This document shows positions 20,004 to 31,947 of a stretch of 64,000 nt of DNA, piece after piece; positions within the stretch are counted from its first letter, which is position 1; each line of letters opens with the position of its first letter. The notes below the pieces were generated by a model. The model ran no database searches, was not told where the DNA came from, and saw only the letters and a list, made by a program, of their open reading frames with translations. Position numbers and translations under genes: made by a program. Location of the stretch: the NCBI GenBank assembly GCA_945643635.1, contig CALZFC010000020.1:3137501-3201500 (forward strand), given 5' to 3'. Source of the DNA: Allodiplogaster sudhausi. Taxonomy: Eukaryota; Nematoda; Chromadorea; Rhabditida; Diplogasteridae.

Positions 20004-22130
20004 GAGTTGGTCACGACCCACCTGCGCCTTCCCCCCCCCCTCCTCCACCCTCTACTTTTTTTACCCTGCTCTCTTCCCTTGTCTCATTTTCATTGATTGA
20101 TGAAAATCCTTTGAAAAACAGCTGTCTTGGAAGCAAGTAATTGTAGGTGTCACGCAATTTGTTTCCACCAAAACGTGGATGAAAAGTGCTATCTCTTAGT
20201 TTTCTGTAACTTTTTTTCAGTCATTATGGCTTTTCAGTTGTAGACGGCAACAAACTGCGTGCGCACAGCCGCAAATCCGCTAATCGCTAATCCGCTAATC
20301 CGCTAATCCGCTAATCCTTCTACCTTGGCCATTTGGCTGCACCCTCTGAATTCTGTTTGTATAAATAATATTCATACGTATATTCTTTCACTCTCCCAAC
20401 CTCTCATTTGAGCGATCTGTTCCGTGCTAGTGAAGTGTAATTCTAGGGTACACACCGCGTCTTCCATATTCCACCATTTATGCCTTCCTTCTCTTAGAAA
20501 TCGGAAAAAAAACACAAGCATGTTTTGAGACTGTTGCTTCTTTGTCTTTTCGCGTATTGTCCATGCTTGAAGTGTGAACCATTGCTCCTTCTTTACTTTC
20601 TTTCTCCGATGACTCTGTGAGAGGGGTGTAATCCGGCAGTATTCGCTGGCGCCTCCCTTACCAAGGGTACCAGACTCTTCGCTGTGCCCTTTTGCTCACT
20701 TATTCATTCATTATTGTTTCTCATCTTCATACACATATATATATCTGTTAAGATCTTCTTGTTTTGCATGCTTTTCTTCTTCTTCTTCTTCCCACATCTT
20801 GCACTGTCCACTTCCGAGTTCAGGACCATTTGTTACTGTTTTGGCCATGCCACGACTAGACACGAGTGTGTGTATGGTATCATTTTGTTATCCTGTACGC
20901 TGCGCACCTTCTTCGTTTCCAAAAAAAAAATTGTAAAATTAGGATTATTACTAAGAATGGAGATAAGAGTTGTTTGAGCACCACCCCACCTAAGTTGATG
21001 GGAGAGGTTGGGTAGGGGGGAAGGCGTGGAGGAACACCTTTTTTCTTTTTTCCACGCTTTTGTGTCCACTTCATAATCACTTCACATGTCGTATATGCCA
21101 CTAGTTGTATTTTGCCGCCTCCGTGTGTATAATTTGATGTCAGTGTGAATATTCGATGCGAGCGCGACAACTTACTTAGATTTATTGTATAAGTGGCCCA
21201 TATAAATAGTCTAACTCTCTCTTTCTCTCTCTTTCTCTTCTCTCTCTCTCACTCTCTCTCTCTCTCTCTTTCTCTTCTCTCTTTCTCTCTGTCTTCGCAC
21301 GCACTCCCTCCCTTCCTGGTTTTCTACCCATTTCACTACACCGCGGTTCAGTTCCTCAATCTTTTTATTCTCTATTGTATATGGCTTTTGCCCTACTCTT
21401 ATGTCAGACACGCAGTTGGTACATGTGGTCTTTGATTATTTGACTCTTTGTTTTGTCCTCTAATTGTTACGTTACGCTAAAGTGACCATAGATTATTGGG
21501 GTTCGCATCAGTGTTTAAATAGTAGTGTTTCTAAAGTGGGGTCTATTTATTAGTAGTTTGGCGAAGATTTCGAAAGAATCCTTGTAAAGAATTGTGTTTT
21601 CTCTCGAAGAATAGGCATCTTCTCGACTCGAATGAGTATAATGTCGTGCTCATCTCCGCTTCGGCAAAATTCGTACATGTCCCGCTGATCTTTTAATTAT
21701 TTTTTTTTATAAACGATTTCAGTGTCCAATCTTCTCGGACAAACAGCAGAAAAGAGTTGAGAACAACAGAAAAGAGTTGTGAGCATCACATTCGATTGAA
21801 TCCACTTTCCGGAACGTGTAGGATACGGAAGCGTCTGTTGAATAATCTAATTCATTGTTGTTTGAGGAGTGGTCATGGTACTGAGTCGACATTTTAATTA
21901 ATTTAAATAATTTTTATCGAAATATGCATCATTACACATCTTTTTAAGGTTCTTTTGTACGGGGAAAATGAATCCGTAATTATTTTCTCATAAATTATCC
22001 ACTCTATTCGTTCACACGCCTAATATCCTTGGTCATTCAACGACAACGACACGGTCAGGGAGGAGTAATCGAAATATGCTAACGTTATCTTTTTCCGCTG
22101 TTTCAAAGTAATTTTAATCTTGATCTAATT
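20004..22130. other. G3BP 3' UTR and intergenic region
   Basis: No gene is supported. A short minisatellite of CCGCTAAT units lies at about 20274-20320, and a CT-rich microsatellite at 21215-21300. Open frames here are low-complexity Ser/Leu or Arg/Glu translations. Confidence 0.5.
20274..20320. repeat. Minisatellite of CCGCTAAT units
   Basis: About five consecutive 8-9 bp units (CCGCTAATC) follow the G3BP gene. Nothing else in the window has this unit. Confidence 0.75.
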
Positions 22131-22139
22131 CAGCCAGAG

Positions 22140-23835
22140 ATGACTGCGCAAGCTAACTTACTTTCCCTGAGAGAGTTTGATATGGGCTTACTCTGGAAGG
22201 ACAGAAAGTGTGAATATTGCGGCAACACAACGGCTGTCAGTCGACAGTCGTCTCCGAAAGGTGAGACTCATCGATGGAAGCATGAATGCAACAAGGGAAG
22301 ATGTCGTCATTTGAAAGGCTTGAGAAAGGTACGAGAGAAACAAAGAGAGAAAGAGAGATAGATAAGCAGTAATTTTTCTCCTCTGAAGGTCGGCTACCAG
22401 AAGGGGACCTTCTTCGAGAAGATGAGAGGAGACCGGAAGAAGATGACCTTCTGTCGTATCTGATGGTCAACGACATGGGCACCGTCGAGGAGATGGCACG
22501 GACTTGCCAGGTGGAAAAGAACACGGTGGTGCAGTGGTGCCAACACTTCCGCAACATCTTTGTGGAGTACTACACCAAGATGCCCACCGTGCGCATGGGA
22601 GGGCCCGGCACGATTGTCCAAGTCGACGAGATTTGCATCGGGAAGGACTGGTTGGTCGGTGGAAGACAAGATGGGACGAAACTAGTGTTCGCGGTCATCA
22701 TGGACAAGCGGGATGCGCCGACTCTGGAAACCATCATCCTGAACCACGTCGTCCCAGGCGGAACGGTGATGACCGACAGCTGGGAAGGCTACAACAACCT
22801 GGGCAACCTCGGCTACAACCACCAGACCGTCAATCACTCACTCAACTTCGTCAACCCGGCGACCGGACGTCACACGCAGTGCATCGACTTGCTGTGGTGC
22901 AAGCTGATGAGGAAGATGAGGAAAGGACTAGGAAGAGAATTGTGGTACGACCACTTCCTTGAGGTTCTCTTCAAATGGGAGAAGAGCACTGACAAGGGAA
23001 GTCATTCGGATGTGGCAAAACACAACATATTATACATCATTCGAAAGCTCTCAACGAGCTGGTAACGTTTTTGATGTTTATAGCTGCAGAAGAGAGCGCT
23101 AGAAAAACCGAAGCACAGGCGTACCTGGGTCTGGAAGGGGCCTGGCTTGGTGGAGGCCATTTCCAGACCTGGCACCTGCAGCCGCAAAAGATAAGAAATC
23201 GAACGGGATTTTTTTTTATACGGAATGTAAGCGAGTTGCTCTTGCAGAAAAACAAGATTCTGGTAGAAATAATGCATCCGCAGTTGTTTTAAGGCAAAAA
23301 CATGAAAGTTTTTGAGACATATGGACTTTTTGAGAAAATGAAAATCTTACAGCGTGTTATAATATGTCAATTATTATTTTTCATGTTAAAAATTACTTGA
23401 GAAACAGGAATTAGTGGCGTGAAACTCAAAAATCTTTTTAGAAAAAATTGCTTTTTCTCCATACAAAACTGGTAATTTTTCACCAAAGGGGGACCCCTTT
23501 GGCGAAAAATGGCCTAAAAAATTTTTTCTCCAAAAATGATTGGAAATTACGTTATTAGGTTTCTTACGGCAAACTATGACGTATTCATCAGTTTCAGAGC
23601 CGAAAAATCTAGAAAAATCGTGAAAATGTTAATTTTTAGGTCCAAATAAAAGTTGGTCACGTTCAAGCGCTCTCTTCTGCAGATATAAACATCAAAAACG
23701 TTACCAGCTCGTTGAGAGCTTTCGAATGATGTATAATATGTTGTGGTTTGTCACCTCCCGCCGAAAGACTTCCCTTGTGAGAACTTCTTTTACGAGCTTT
23801 GGAAGGAAGTGTCGCTCAAGTATCCCCTAACCTAG
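22140..23835 (+). pseudogene. Merlin/IS1595 (ISXO2-like) DDE transposase, broken
   Basis: A cut-and-paste transposase. The N-terminal zinc-ribbon-like segment is visible (CEYCGNTTAVSR and HECNKGRCRH), then an intron of about 57 bp, then GTFFEKMRGD, a helix-turn-helix region (TVEEMARTCQVEKNTVVQW) and the ISXO2-like core (IVQVDEICIGKDW, VMTDSWEGYNNL, HTQCIDLLWCKLMRK). The first two catalytic Asp are present; at the third acidic position (TQCIDLLW) Asp replaces the Glu usual in the family. A frameshift lies between DRKKM and LLSYLMVND (about 22435-22460). The gene is interrupted by a 785 bp foldback element (22994-23778); after it the frame resumes with ENFFYELWKEVSLKYP and a stop at 23835. Inactive as it stands. 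Confidence 0.85.
22994..23778. mobile_element. Foldback/MITE-like element inserted in the transposase gene
   Basis: Inverted repeats of about 110 bp (22994-23105 and about 23667-23778) start ACAAGGGAAGTC and end GACTTCCCTTGT. Removing it rejoins codons ...EKST and ENFF... in frame, so its ends are fixed exactly. No target-site duplication longer than one base is seen. The interior is AT-rich with no coding frame. Superfamily not assigned. Confidence 0.8.
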
Positions 23836-23837
23836 GG

Positions 23838-23839
23838 TT

Positions 23840-23898
<59 letters not shown>
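23838..23898 (+). repeat. (CT)n microsatellite
   Basis: About 60 bp of nearly uninterrupted CT just after the transposase stop codon. Confidence 0.9.
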
Positions 23899-23899
<1 letters not shown>

Positions 23900-24320
23900 C
23901 TTTCTCGCTACCTCACTTACAACTAGTCCGGTTTGTCGTTCTACTGTTGTTGTTCTTCTTCTGCTTGATGTTATATGCATTATACATTTATTATAAACGA
24001 TCAACTAATCGCAGATTCGTATTCCCCGCACAGAAGCTCCATATAAAGATGTTAGATGTTTTACAGTTCGATATTAAAAATTATTTAAATTACTTAAAAA
24101 GTAGATAGTTAAAATCAATAAACAAAATTGAAAATCCAATTAAAATGAGCGATGCAAGTAATTTAGGTGCAGTAGCGGTGCTACTTGTGATTAGCACGTA
24201 ATGAAGTCGTTACTGGTGTATGTATTATGCACCTCTCACTCACCGTATTGCACCCAACTTTAAATTTTTTTTAAATTGTTCCCACGTTTCATAGGTTGTA
24301 TCCTCTTAACTCAGTCCAGA

Positions 24321-27300
24321 ATGGAAGACGAGGAGGTGGCAGTATTCGGAGAGTTGGTAGGCGAGGAAGCGCTTGCCTTTCCCGACGATGAGGGCACGGG
24401 CGACGCGGAAAACGAAGCGGCCGGAGTGTTTGCCGGAGGCATGCCTGGAATAGCCGCCCAGATCGCTCTCAACAACAGCAGCCATGGGGGAAGCAGCTGG
24501 AAGAGGAGGAGACACTCCATGGGCGAGGATGACGAGCATAATCCAGTTGGTGAGTTGCCGCTGAAGTGGTTTGTTGATTAAATTGTGATTTCTTTTATTC
24601 AGCAGCATTGTAGAGTTATGAAAGAGTAAATTGTTGCGGACGTAAAAGAGTAATTTGTTAGGAAGTTTACAGTAGTAATGCACCTTGCAGATTGGCACAT
24701 GCGCATGCAATTTGATGGAGTGGAACAAGCGGCGAAGCGGGCAAAGATGGCCGCAGACGAGGCAGTCCTTGAGAGGCTCACAGAACGAATCGTTGAGGTG
24801 TGTTTTGATGCTTCTTTCCACTTCTTTTCTGTTACGCTAACTGAGAACTACTGATTACATCATTACGCGCCACTCTCCTCCCCCCTCCCCCAATTTAAAT
24901 CGGGTTTACGATGGTTATTTGATCAAACGAACTTGGATTGCTGAATTAAGGCCATTCATTTACACAGTTGTATTTAGAACCTCTGTTTAAGGCGCGAAGA
25001 CGAAAGCGCCAAGCGCTGAAGTTGCAGCAGAACTTCTTGAATGTGGACGAAGAAGAAGAAGTGGAAGACGAGACCGAACTTGTACGAGGCAATTTTTTTG
25101 ATAAGACAAATTTGTATTTATCCGCTAAGAATATTCTTCTGTGGGTGCAGGTTGTTAGTAATTTTCAAAATTTGAGTTCTGGAGAGTGAATGAATGTGGA
25201 TAGTTCAGATTATGCGACTTCCCCCGATGGACGGGAGTGCCTGGGTTGGAGTCAACAGCGAAGCTGCTGATGAAAGGTATCAGAGTTTTGGAAAGTATGG
25301 TCTATTATTGTAAAATGTCAAGTTATTGCATAAACTTTCCGTAGAAATATATTGATAATGTAAGCTATTTTAAATTTAAAAGTGGTTTAAATGTAATTTG
25401 AACGATGACTCCTTTTTCCGCCCTGTTTAAGGTTGTACATTCGACTGAGTAAGCGACATCAAGAGTCTTCTCGCAACTCTGCCGTCCGCCGTATCGCCAC
25501 TGCCCGAGTCCTTCTTCTTACCGAATCTCCTGTCGAGAAACTTGTCGCCGAAGCTCAGATATTACGGTGAGTTTAAGTTATTTTCTTACAATTAGTAAAT
25601 GAAAATATATAAGACAATGTTTTAACTGCACTCAATTCAAAGCACAAGCTTCCCTGGTTACAGAGAGAGGCGAATTCTCGCAGAAAGTCTCGCGGCAGAG
25701 GAAGAGAGGGAGAGGAGAGCGCGAGAGGAAGCAGACGGGCAAAGTCTGACGCTCTCCGGGGACGAGGGCAGACCGCAGCACAGCGAGTTGTGGGTGAACA
25801 AGTACGCCCCGCGCGCGTTCGTCGATCTCCTTTCGGATACGGTGGGGCACTTTTGATAATCACGACGAAATATTGTTAAATGCCAACGCGAGAAGATATT
25901 TCTTTGCATGCTTGTTTGTGTGTTCGATAGGAACTTGAATGATTTGATGAGATAACCATTACTTTTTTTATTAACTTGAAGATGTAAAACGAATTGGAAT
26001 TCGGGCATGATAACTCACTTTCCTCATTCTGTTTCCATGTTTATTTGTAATTCAGGCCGTGAATCGGCAGCTGATGACTTGGTTCCGCCTCTGGGACGAG
26101 AGTGTCTTCGGCCGACCATTCAGGCTAACAGCCGAGGAGAAGAGTGACGAGAGAGAGGCGGCAGCACTCGCATTGAACGACGGCACTCCCAAGATGCCCG
26201 TGCACAAGGTTGCCTTCTTAGATCGATATTCATTTTCGTTTTCTTGTACACGCACTTTTTGTTATTTATTTTCTACTTTTACTCAGTCTCTGTATTTGGC
26301 TTCGAAGAAATTGGAACCTTGAAACTAATTTGTATTCGGATGCTTTCAGTTTCGTACTCTGAGTATGTTATTTTGTGTAAAAAAGAACGAAAAAAAAACA
26401 AACCTGCTCGAATGTTTGTTTATGATTGAAATCTTAAGATAGTCCTTCTGTCTGGCGTCGCCGGCACTGGCAAGACGTGCTTGGTGGGTGTTGCCGCGCG
26501 GACCGCCGGCTACTCTCTGATTGAGACGAACGCGTCTGACGCGCGCACCGTGCCGGACATGGAGCGGCTGCTGGCAGGCGCCGCCACCGCTCGCCGCGGA
26601 GTGGACGCCAATGACAAAAGACCACTCTGTCTACTGCTCGATGAGGTGGACGGCGCGGGGGCGGATGCTGTCAAAGTAGGTTCAAGCTTGGAATGAACAG
26701 ATACGGTAGCAGTTACAGTATCATTTAGGTGATCGTAGCAGCAGCTACTGCAACGGGCAAGAAGGCATTACGCAGACCAATCATCTGCACCTGCAATAAT
26801 GCGTTAGTGAGTGAAAGAGGATCAGAGAGAGAGAGAGAGAGATGAGAGCAGTGAAAGAGAGAGAGAGAGAGAGAGAGCACGAACGGAGTATGAGGAAAAG
26901 TCCGTTTTCTACAGCTTTGCTCCCGCCCTGCGTGAACTGCGCGGAATCGCCTTCCACATTCAGCTCTCGGCTCCAGAATCGTCGAAGATTGAAGAGCGTC
27001 TGAGACAGGTAAGCAGTCGACCTATTAAATTATAAAAGCTTCACATTACATACCATTCTTGGGTACTTTTCTCTTCTTTTTCTCCTTTTGCTAGTTTTCG
27101 GTTCTTCCTTTCTCATTCTCTCCACTCCTTTCTTCATTTTTCATCCTCTTCGTCTTTTCTTCTTCTCTGCCACTTTTTCTAACTCTCTCTCCGTCTCTCC
27201 CTCTTCTCTCTTACTCTCTTCTCCCCCCTTTCTCTTTCTCTCTCTCTTTCTCTCTTTCTCTCTCTCTCTCTTTCTCTTTCTCTCTCTCTTTCTCTTCATC

Positions 27301-28618
27301 TCTTGCCTCATCCCTTTGCTTCCAGATCAGCGTCCTCGAGTCCCTCCAAGTGGACAGCGGAGTGCTGACCCAGCTGGTGCGCCTGACAGAGGGAGACATG
27401 CGCCTGTCTCTGAACAGTCTGCAGTGGCTGGCTTCTTCTGCTCTGTGTGGCCGCGGCCATCCCCTTTCTATGGCCGACTTAAACGAGGCTGCCGCAGGCC
27501 TCGAGGCTCAGATTGGCCACTCCAGCCCCTTCCACCAGTGGTCAACCATCCTTGAGCTTGCCAAACACCATGACAGGTGAGGGAGTGGGTGAAGATGCTG
27601 TGCGCCAGGCACTAGTGCAGTTTCACGATTAGTCTGCTCTAGCCGATCCTCTCTCCGGCCCCTCAACGAAAGACTACGGGCGATCGAGAGGATAGTGCAT
27701 GAAGAAGACAAGGAAAGGCTGCTGACGGGAGTGCACCACAACTGGCTCTTCGTCCCTTCGCTCACGCCGAGTTTGTGCCTTCTCTCTCTCTCTGTCTCTT
27801 TCTCTCCCTCTCTTCTCTCTCTCTCTCTATTCCATTTTCCTCCTTTTTTCAGAGGGAGTCAATTCAAACTATTTTACTGTTAAAAATTGAGAAAGTATAT
27901 GTGCTTCCTTTCTTTTAATTATTTTACTAAATGAATTACTGGTTGTTTAAGGTGCATTGCATGCGGCAGCCCGCTGGCTCGCCCTCCTCGACCTCCTGCA
28001 GACCTGCGTGCACGCCTCGAAGCACTTCGTCATCTATCGCTACCTCCCTGCCTGCTTCTCCGGCCTCCACATTGCTGTTGCCACTCACGCCAGGCGAGAA
28101 ACGGATTCATTCTGATCTCTCTTGGCATGGAAGCATTCATTTAGTGTAGAAATGATAAGTGATAAGAAAGAAAGGGTGCCTTTGATTGAAACTAATTGAA
28201 ACTAAAGAAGCTTGTCTTCCATTTGAATTGTAATAAAAAAGAGATTCGAAAGAATGAAGGCAAATACACCATTTCGCAGGGCTCAGTTGTCGATGCCGAC
28301 CGTGGCCACTCAGCAGCAGCAGAGACTGTGGCAGTCACAGGAGACAGTGGCAGAGCTGCGGAGTCGACTCCGACCCCTCTCCGCTCCCACCGAACTCGTC
28401 CTGGACACACTCCCTCTTGCTCTCCATGCACTTCAGCCACAAATCAAGAATGTTTGTCTCTCTCTCTCTCTCTTTCTCTTTCTCTCCTTTCTCTCTCTCT
28501 CTCTCTGTCTCTTTCTCTCCTCTCTATCACTCTCTCTCCTCTCTCTCTTTCTCTCCTCTCTCTCTGCCTCTTTCTCTCCTCTCTATCTCTCTCCTCTCTA
28601 TCTCTCTCCTCTCTCTCT

Positions 28619-28664
<46 letters not shown>

Positions 28665-29479
28665 ATCTCTCGTTCTTCCACCATTCTTCCTCATGCTCCT
28701 GTTTTCAGTTCTTCATCTCTACCCGGAACGGAAAGCAGATACGGTATTCTATTTACAGGTAAATACGCAGCTTCATTCGAACCGTGAGAAGGCACTCATT
28801 CAAGAAGTCGTTGCGGGTCTCAAGCACTTTGGACTGACCTTCACACCGATAACTCTCGACAACACCGTTCACTACATTTTTTCACCGTAAGCGAATCGTT
28901 TCAACTAAAGCTTTTTTCTTTCTGCATTTTTTTTACTTTCTCTCCGCTTTCCTTTTCTCTCTCTCTCTCCATCCCTTTCTCTCTCTCTCTCTACCTCTCT
29001 CTCCCTTTGTCTCTCCCTCCTCTCTCTCTCTATCTCTCTCTCCCTCTCTCTCCCTTTCTCTCTCTCTCCCTCTCTCTCTCTTCCCTTTCATCGCTCTCCC
29101 CTACCCCCCTCTCTCTCTCTCACACTCTTTCTCTCTCATCAGGCCAATCGACGTGCTGACCATGTTCGACATCGTTGACCGCAGTGCGCGTCATCCTCTG
29201 CCGAGTGCAGCTCGTAGGATGCTTGCACACGAAGTGGCACTGGCATCAATGAAAGGAGGAGGAAGAGGAGGAGCCAACCAGGAAGAGAACACGAAGAAGA
29301 AGCAGCAGAAGGAACCGATAACGGGCTCAAGCAGAATGGGCGGCGTTCCCCCTTCCGTCCGCCGTGACTTGACCTCTCACTCCGAGGACTCCTCTTCCAC
29401 TCCCATTCTCTATCGATTCAACAACTGCTACTCCAACGCAGTCAAGAGGTCAATACGAATGTCGCAACTGTTGTCATAA
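24321..29479 (+). CDS. CTF18, large subunit of alternative RFC clamp loader
   Basis: ATPase of the CTF18-RFC complex that loads PCNA and supports sister-chromatid cohesion and fork checkpoint signalling. About 15 exons. Start ATG 24321 (MEDEEVAVFGEL) and stop at 29479. Diagnostic segments: ELWVNKYAPRAFVDLLSD (near 25800), QLMTWFRLWDESVFG (near 26080), Walker A SGVAGTGKT (near 26470), SLIETNASDARTV, Walker B LLLDEVDG (near 26640), CTCNNA (near 26795), a sensor/lid region (TEGDMRLSLNSLQW), the CTF18-specific HNWLFVPSLTP region (near 27750), NTQLHSNREK (near 28770) and the C-terminal RFNNCYSNAVKRSIR that in the family binds DCC1/CTF8. The intron 28094-28279 needs a GC donor. Many introns hold long CT tracts. 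Reads as intact. Confidence 0.93.
28454..28672 (+). repeat. Long CT-rich tract in CTF18 intron
   Basis: More than 200 bp of CT, CTT and CTCC simple sequence in the intron before the exon at 28759. Translations of this tract give Ser/Leu repeats and are not genes. Confidence 0.9.
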
Positions 29480-29793
29480 TCATTATGTTGTCCCAATTAC
29501 GTGCAATTTCTATCATGCCGAGACATTCCGAGTTTTAATTTGTTACTATTGAAACATTAAATAGCCGCTTGTATCATTCGAAAACATATCCAAGGTTGAA
29601 TCATCCATTCGTTTATGTAAGTATGTAATTGTCAAATATTTGCTTTGATCGGCTTGTACCTGATAAAGGCAAGGGCGAACTGTTCGACTTAAAGGAAGTT
29701 AATTAACAAAAGTTGACAGTCTTCTGCTGAAATACTTGCCGAACTTGAAGGAGAACATCTTTATGGTGGAGTGAAGAGGGAAGATCGAGAGAA
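29480..29793. other. CTF18-SPO11 spacer
   Basis: 314 bp between the CTF18 stop and the SPO11 start, same orientation. AT-rich in the middle; nothing else seen. The short distance would allow polycistronic transcription, but no direct signal is visible. Confidence 0.5.
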
Positions 29794-29987
29794 ATGGCGG
29801 GTCTTTCCCTGCGAGAGCTGGAGCGGGATCAGCTGCTGATGTGGATTGAGGCGGCCATCGAGGATTTTGTACGCCAACTCGCGCAGCCGAAAACGAAAGA
29901 AAGGCTCTGCCTTCGCACGTCAGTTGTCTAGACACCTCTCCACTCCATGATCATGGGTAGTTTTGATTGCAAATAGGATGTTTGGAT

Positions 29988-30019
<32 letters not shown>

Positions 30020-30714
30020 ACTGTAAATAAAATAGCATTTGATTTGAGATCAGAAGACGAGTCGAAACATCATCTCTTCTACACGAAGCGCACGGCTGCC
30101 AAGCTGGCCTACAACATGAAGACTCTATCGCAGGTCTACACGCTTCTGCTTGAGAATAAGCATTCCACGCTTCGGTACGCTCCCTTTTCCTCCATTTCTC
30201 TGTTACTTCACCCCTTTTTGCATCCCCATCTCACAGCACTCTTTTCTCTCCATTATCAGCCATAACCTTTTATGGTGGTAATCTACTTTGATTATTCCTC
30301 TTCCAGTGACTTGTACTACGACGAGAAGCATCTCTACCGTAGGCAGGACGTTCTCAATCGATCCATGACTGCTATCTGCGAATTGCTGGACGTGGCCAGG
30401 GAGCAAGTCAACGTTGTAAGTAGAGAAGAAGTTGATGTCATACCGTAACCTGAGGGAGCACACTAAAAGGTATCAATTTAGATTTCATGCAGCAAGGGCC
30501 TTCTTGGTGGCTCGCTCTGCTTCATCTCGAATTCTTCTTCCACGGCTCCCATCGACTGCTCGGCATCCATCGTTCTCATCACTGGTATGACATGAGCTTT
30601 TTATATGTGGATGCAGCCTGGAATTATACGACTTCTTAAATCACACAACAACTCTCTCCTCACCATCTCAGAGATCTCTCTTATGACATTCCATTCCCAT
30701 TTCAGTATTCCAGT

Positions 30715-30750
<36 letters not shown>

Positions 30751-30947
30751 TCTCTCGCTCTCAGTCTCTTACTCGGTCTCTATTATCTATTGAAGACATT
30801 TGATTGCAGAGCAGTTGCTGACCCTCCAGCCGCTCTCGTCTGCTACGTACATCCTCGTGGTGGAGAAGGACGCCACCTTCCAGAAGCTCATCGACGACGG
30901 CTTCTTCACTCTCTATCCAAACTCTATTCTTTGCACGGTTTGTTCAT

Positions 30948-30982
<35 letters not shown>

Positions 30983-31040
30983 CTCGCTCTCGCTCTCTCT
31001 CTCTTTTTCTCTATCTTTCACTCTCTCTTTTTCTCTATCT

Positions 31041-31080
<40 letters not shown>

Positions 31081-31519
31081 AGGGCAAAGGCTACCCAGAC
31101 TTGTGCACTCGTAGAGTGCTGAACTGGCTGTCCACTCGTCTGAACATCCCCGTGTTCGGTCTCTTCGACGCTGACCCGCATGGCCTGGAGATATTCCTGA
31201 CGTACAAGTACGGCTCGAGCAAGGAGCGCAGCGAGGGAAGAGGAGCCACGGTGCCCAGCATCCAGTGGCTCGGTCTCCGACCCTCCGATGAGTTGAGCCT
31301 TCCCATCGCAGATGATCAGATGCTCCAGCTCAAGCACGCCGACTTCACCAAGGTCAGCGGCAAGGTATTGCGACCGGATTGATTACTAGGTGATCACTCC
31401 CTTTTCTTCTACTTCCTCTTTATTTTCCTCTCCCTCTCTCCTATTTTATTTTGCTTTCTCATCCTCTGCCTCTTCTCTTTGGGCTAATCTTGCGCAGAAT
31501 TGTATGCAAGCAATCGACC

Positions 31520-31558
<39 letters not shown>

Positions 31559-31947
31559 CGCTCTCTCTCTCTCTTCCTCTCGCTCGCTCTTCCTCTCTCT
31601 CGCTCTCTCTCCTCTCGCTCTCTCGCTCTCTCTCGCTCTCTTTCTCTCTCGTCCTCTCTCTCGCTCGCTCTTCCTCTCTCTCGCTCTCTCTCTCTCCTCT
31701 CTCTCCTCTCTTTCTCTCTCTCTCTTTCCTTATTACTCCCTCTCTTGCTTTCCCACCCCCACAGGCTGTCCGTGTCCGTCGTCGTGCGGAGGGTCTGCGC
31801 GAGTCTGAAGTTGTCCGTGAGATTGACTACCTGCGCAGCCGCCGCGCCAAGATGGAGCTGGAGGCGGTGAGCAGTGCGGGCGCGGGCTTCTTGCCGCGTC
31901 TCTATCTCGCGCCCAGGCTCCGCTACCTGCTCACCAACTCTGCCTAG
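29794..31947 (+). CDS. SPO11, meiotic double-strand-break protein (TopoVIA family)
   Basis: Makes meiotic DNA breaks by a transesterification like topoisomerase VI subunit A. Start ATG at 29794 (MAGLSLRELERDQL). Exons follow at 30048-30174, 30307-30416, 30481-30584, 30811-30939, 31083-31364 and 31765-31947. The winged-helix 5Y-CAP region contains RDLYYDEKHLYRR; by family alignment the second Tyr of DLYY is catalytic. The Toprim region follows: YILVVEKDATFQKLIDDGFF (metal-binding Glu) and PVFGLFDADPHGLEI (DxD). The C-terminus (KMELEAV ... RLYLAPRLRYLL) matches the family end. The first intron join is inferred from phase. Long CT tracts lie directly upstream of the exons at 31083 and 31765. The frame reads intact. 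A partial second copy is at 39473-40078. Confidence 0.93.
30949..31081 (+). repeat. (CT)n tract serving as polypyrimidine tract in SPO11
   Basis: CT/CTTT simple sequence fills the intron between the two Toprim exons up to the TTTCCAG acceptor. Confidence 0.9.
31526..31735 (+). repeat. Long (CT)n/(CTCG) tract in last SPO11 intron
   Basis: About 210 bp of CTCT with CTCG interruptions, just before the acceptor CCCCACAG. The same intron end recurs at 39585-39897 next to the SPO11 fragment. Confidence 0.9.

Noticed and set aside
28196..28787. Long open frames rich in Ser/Leu in the CTF18 region
   Set aside because: They are translations of (CT)n microsatellite within an intron; the true exons are joined by phase to 28759 onward.
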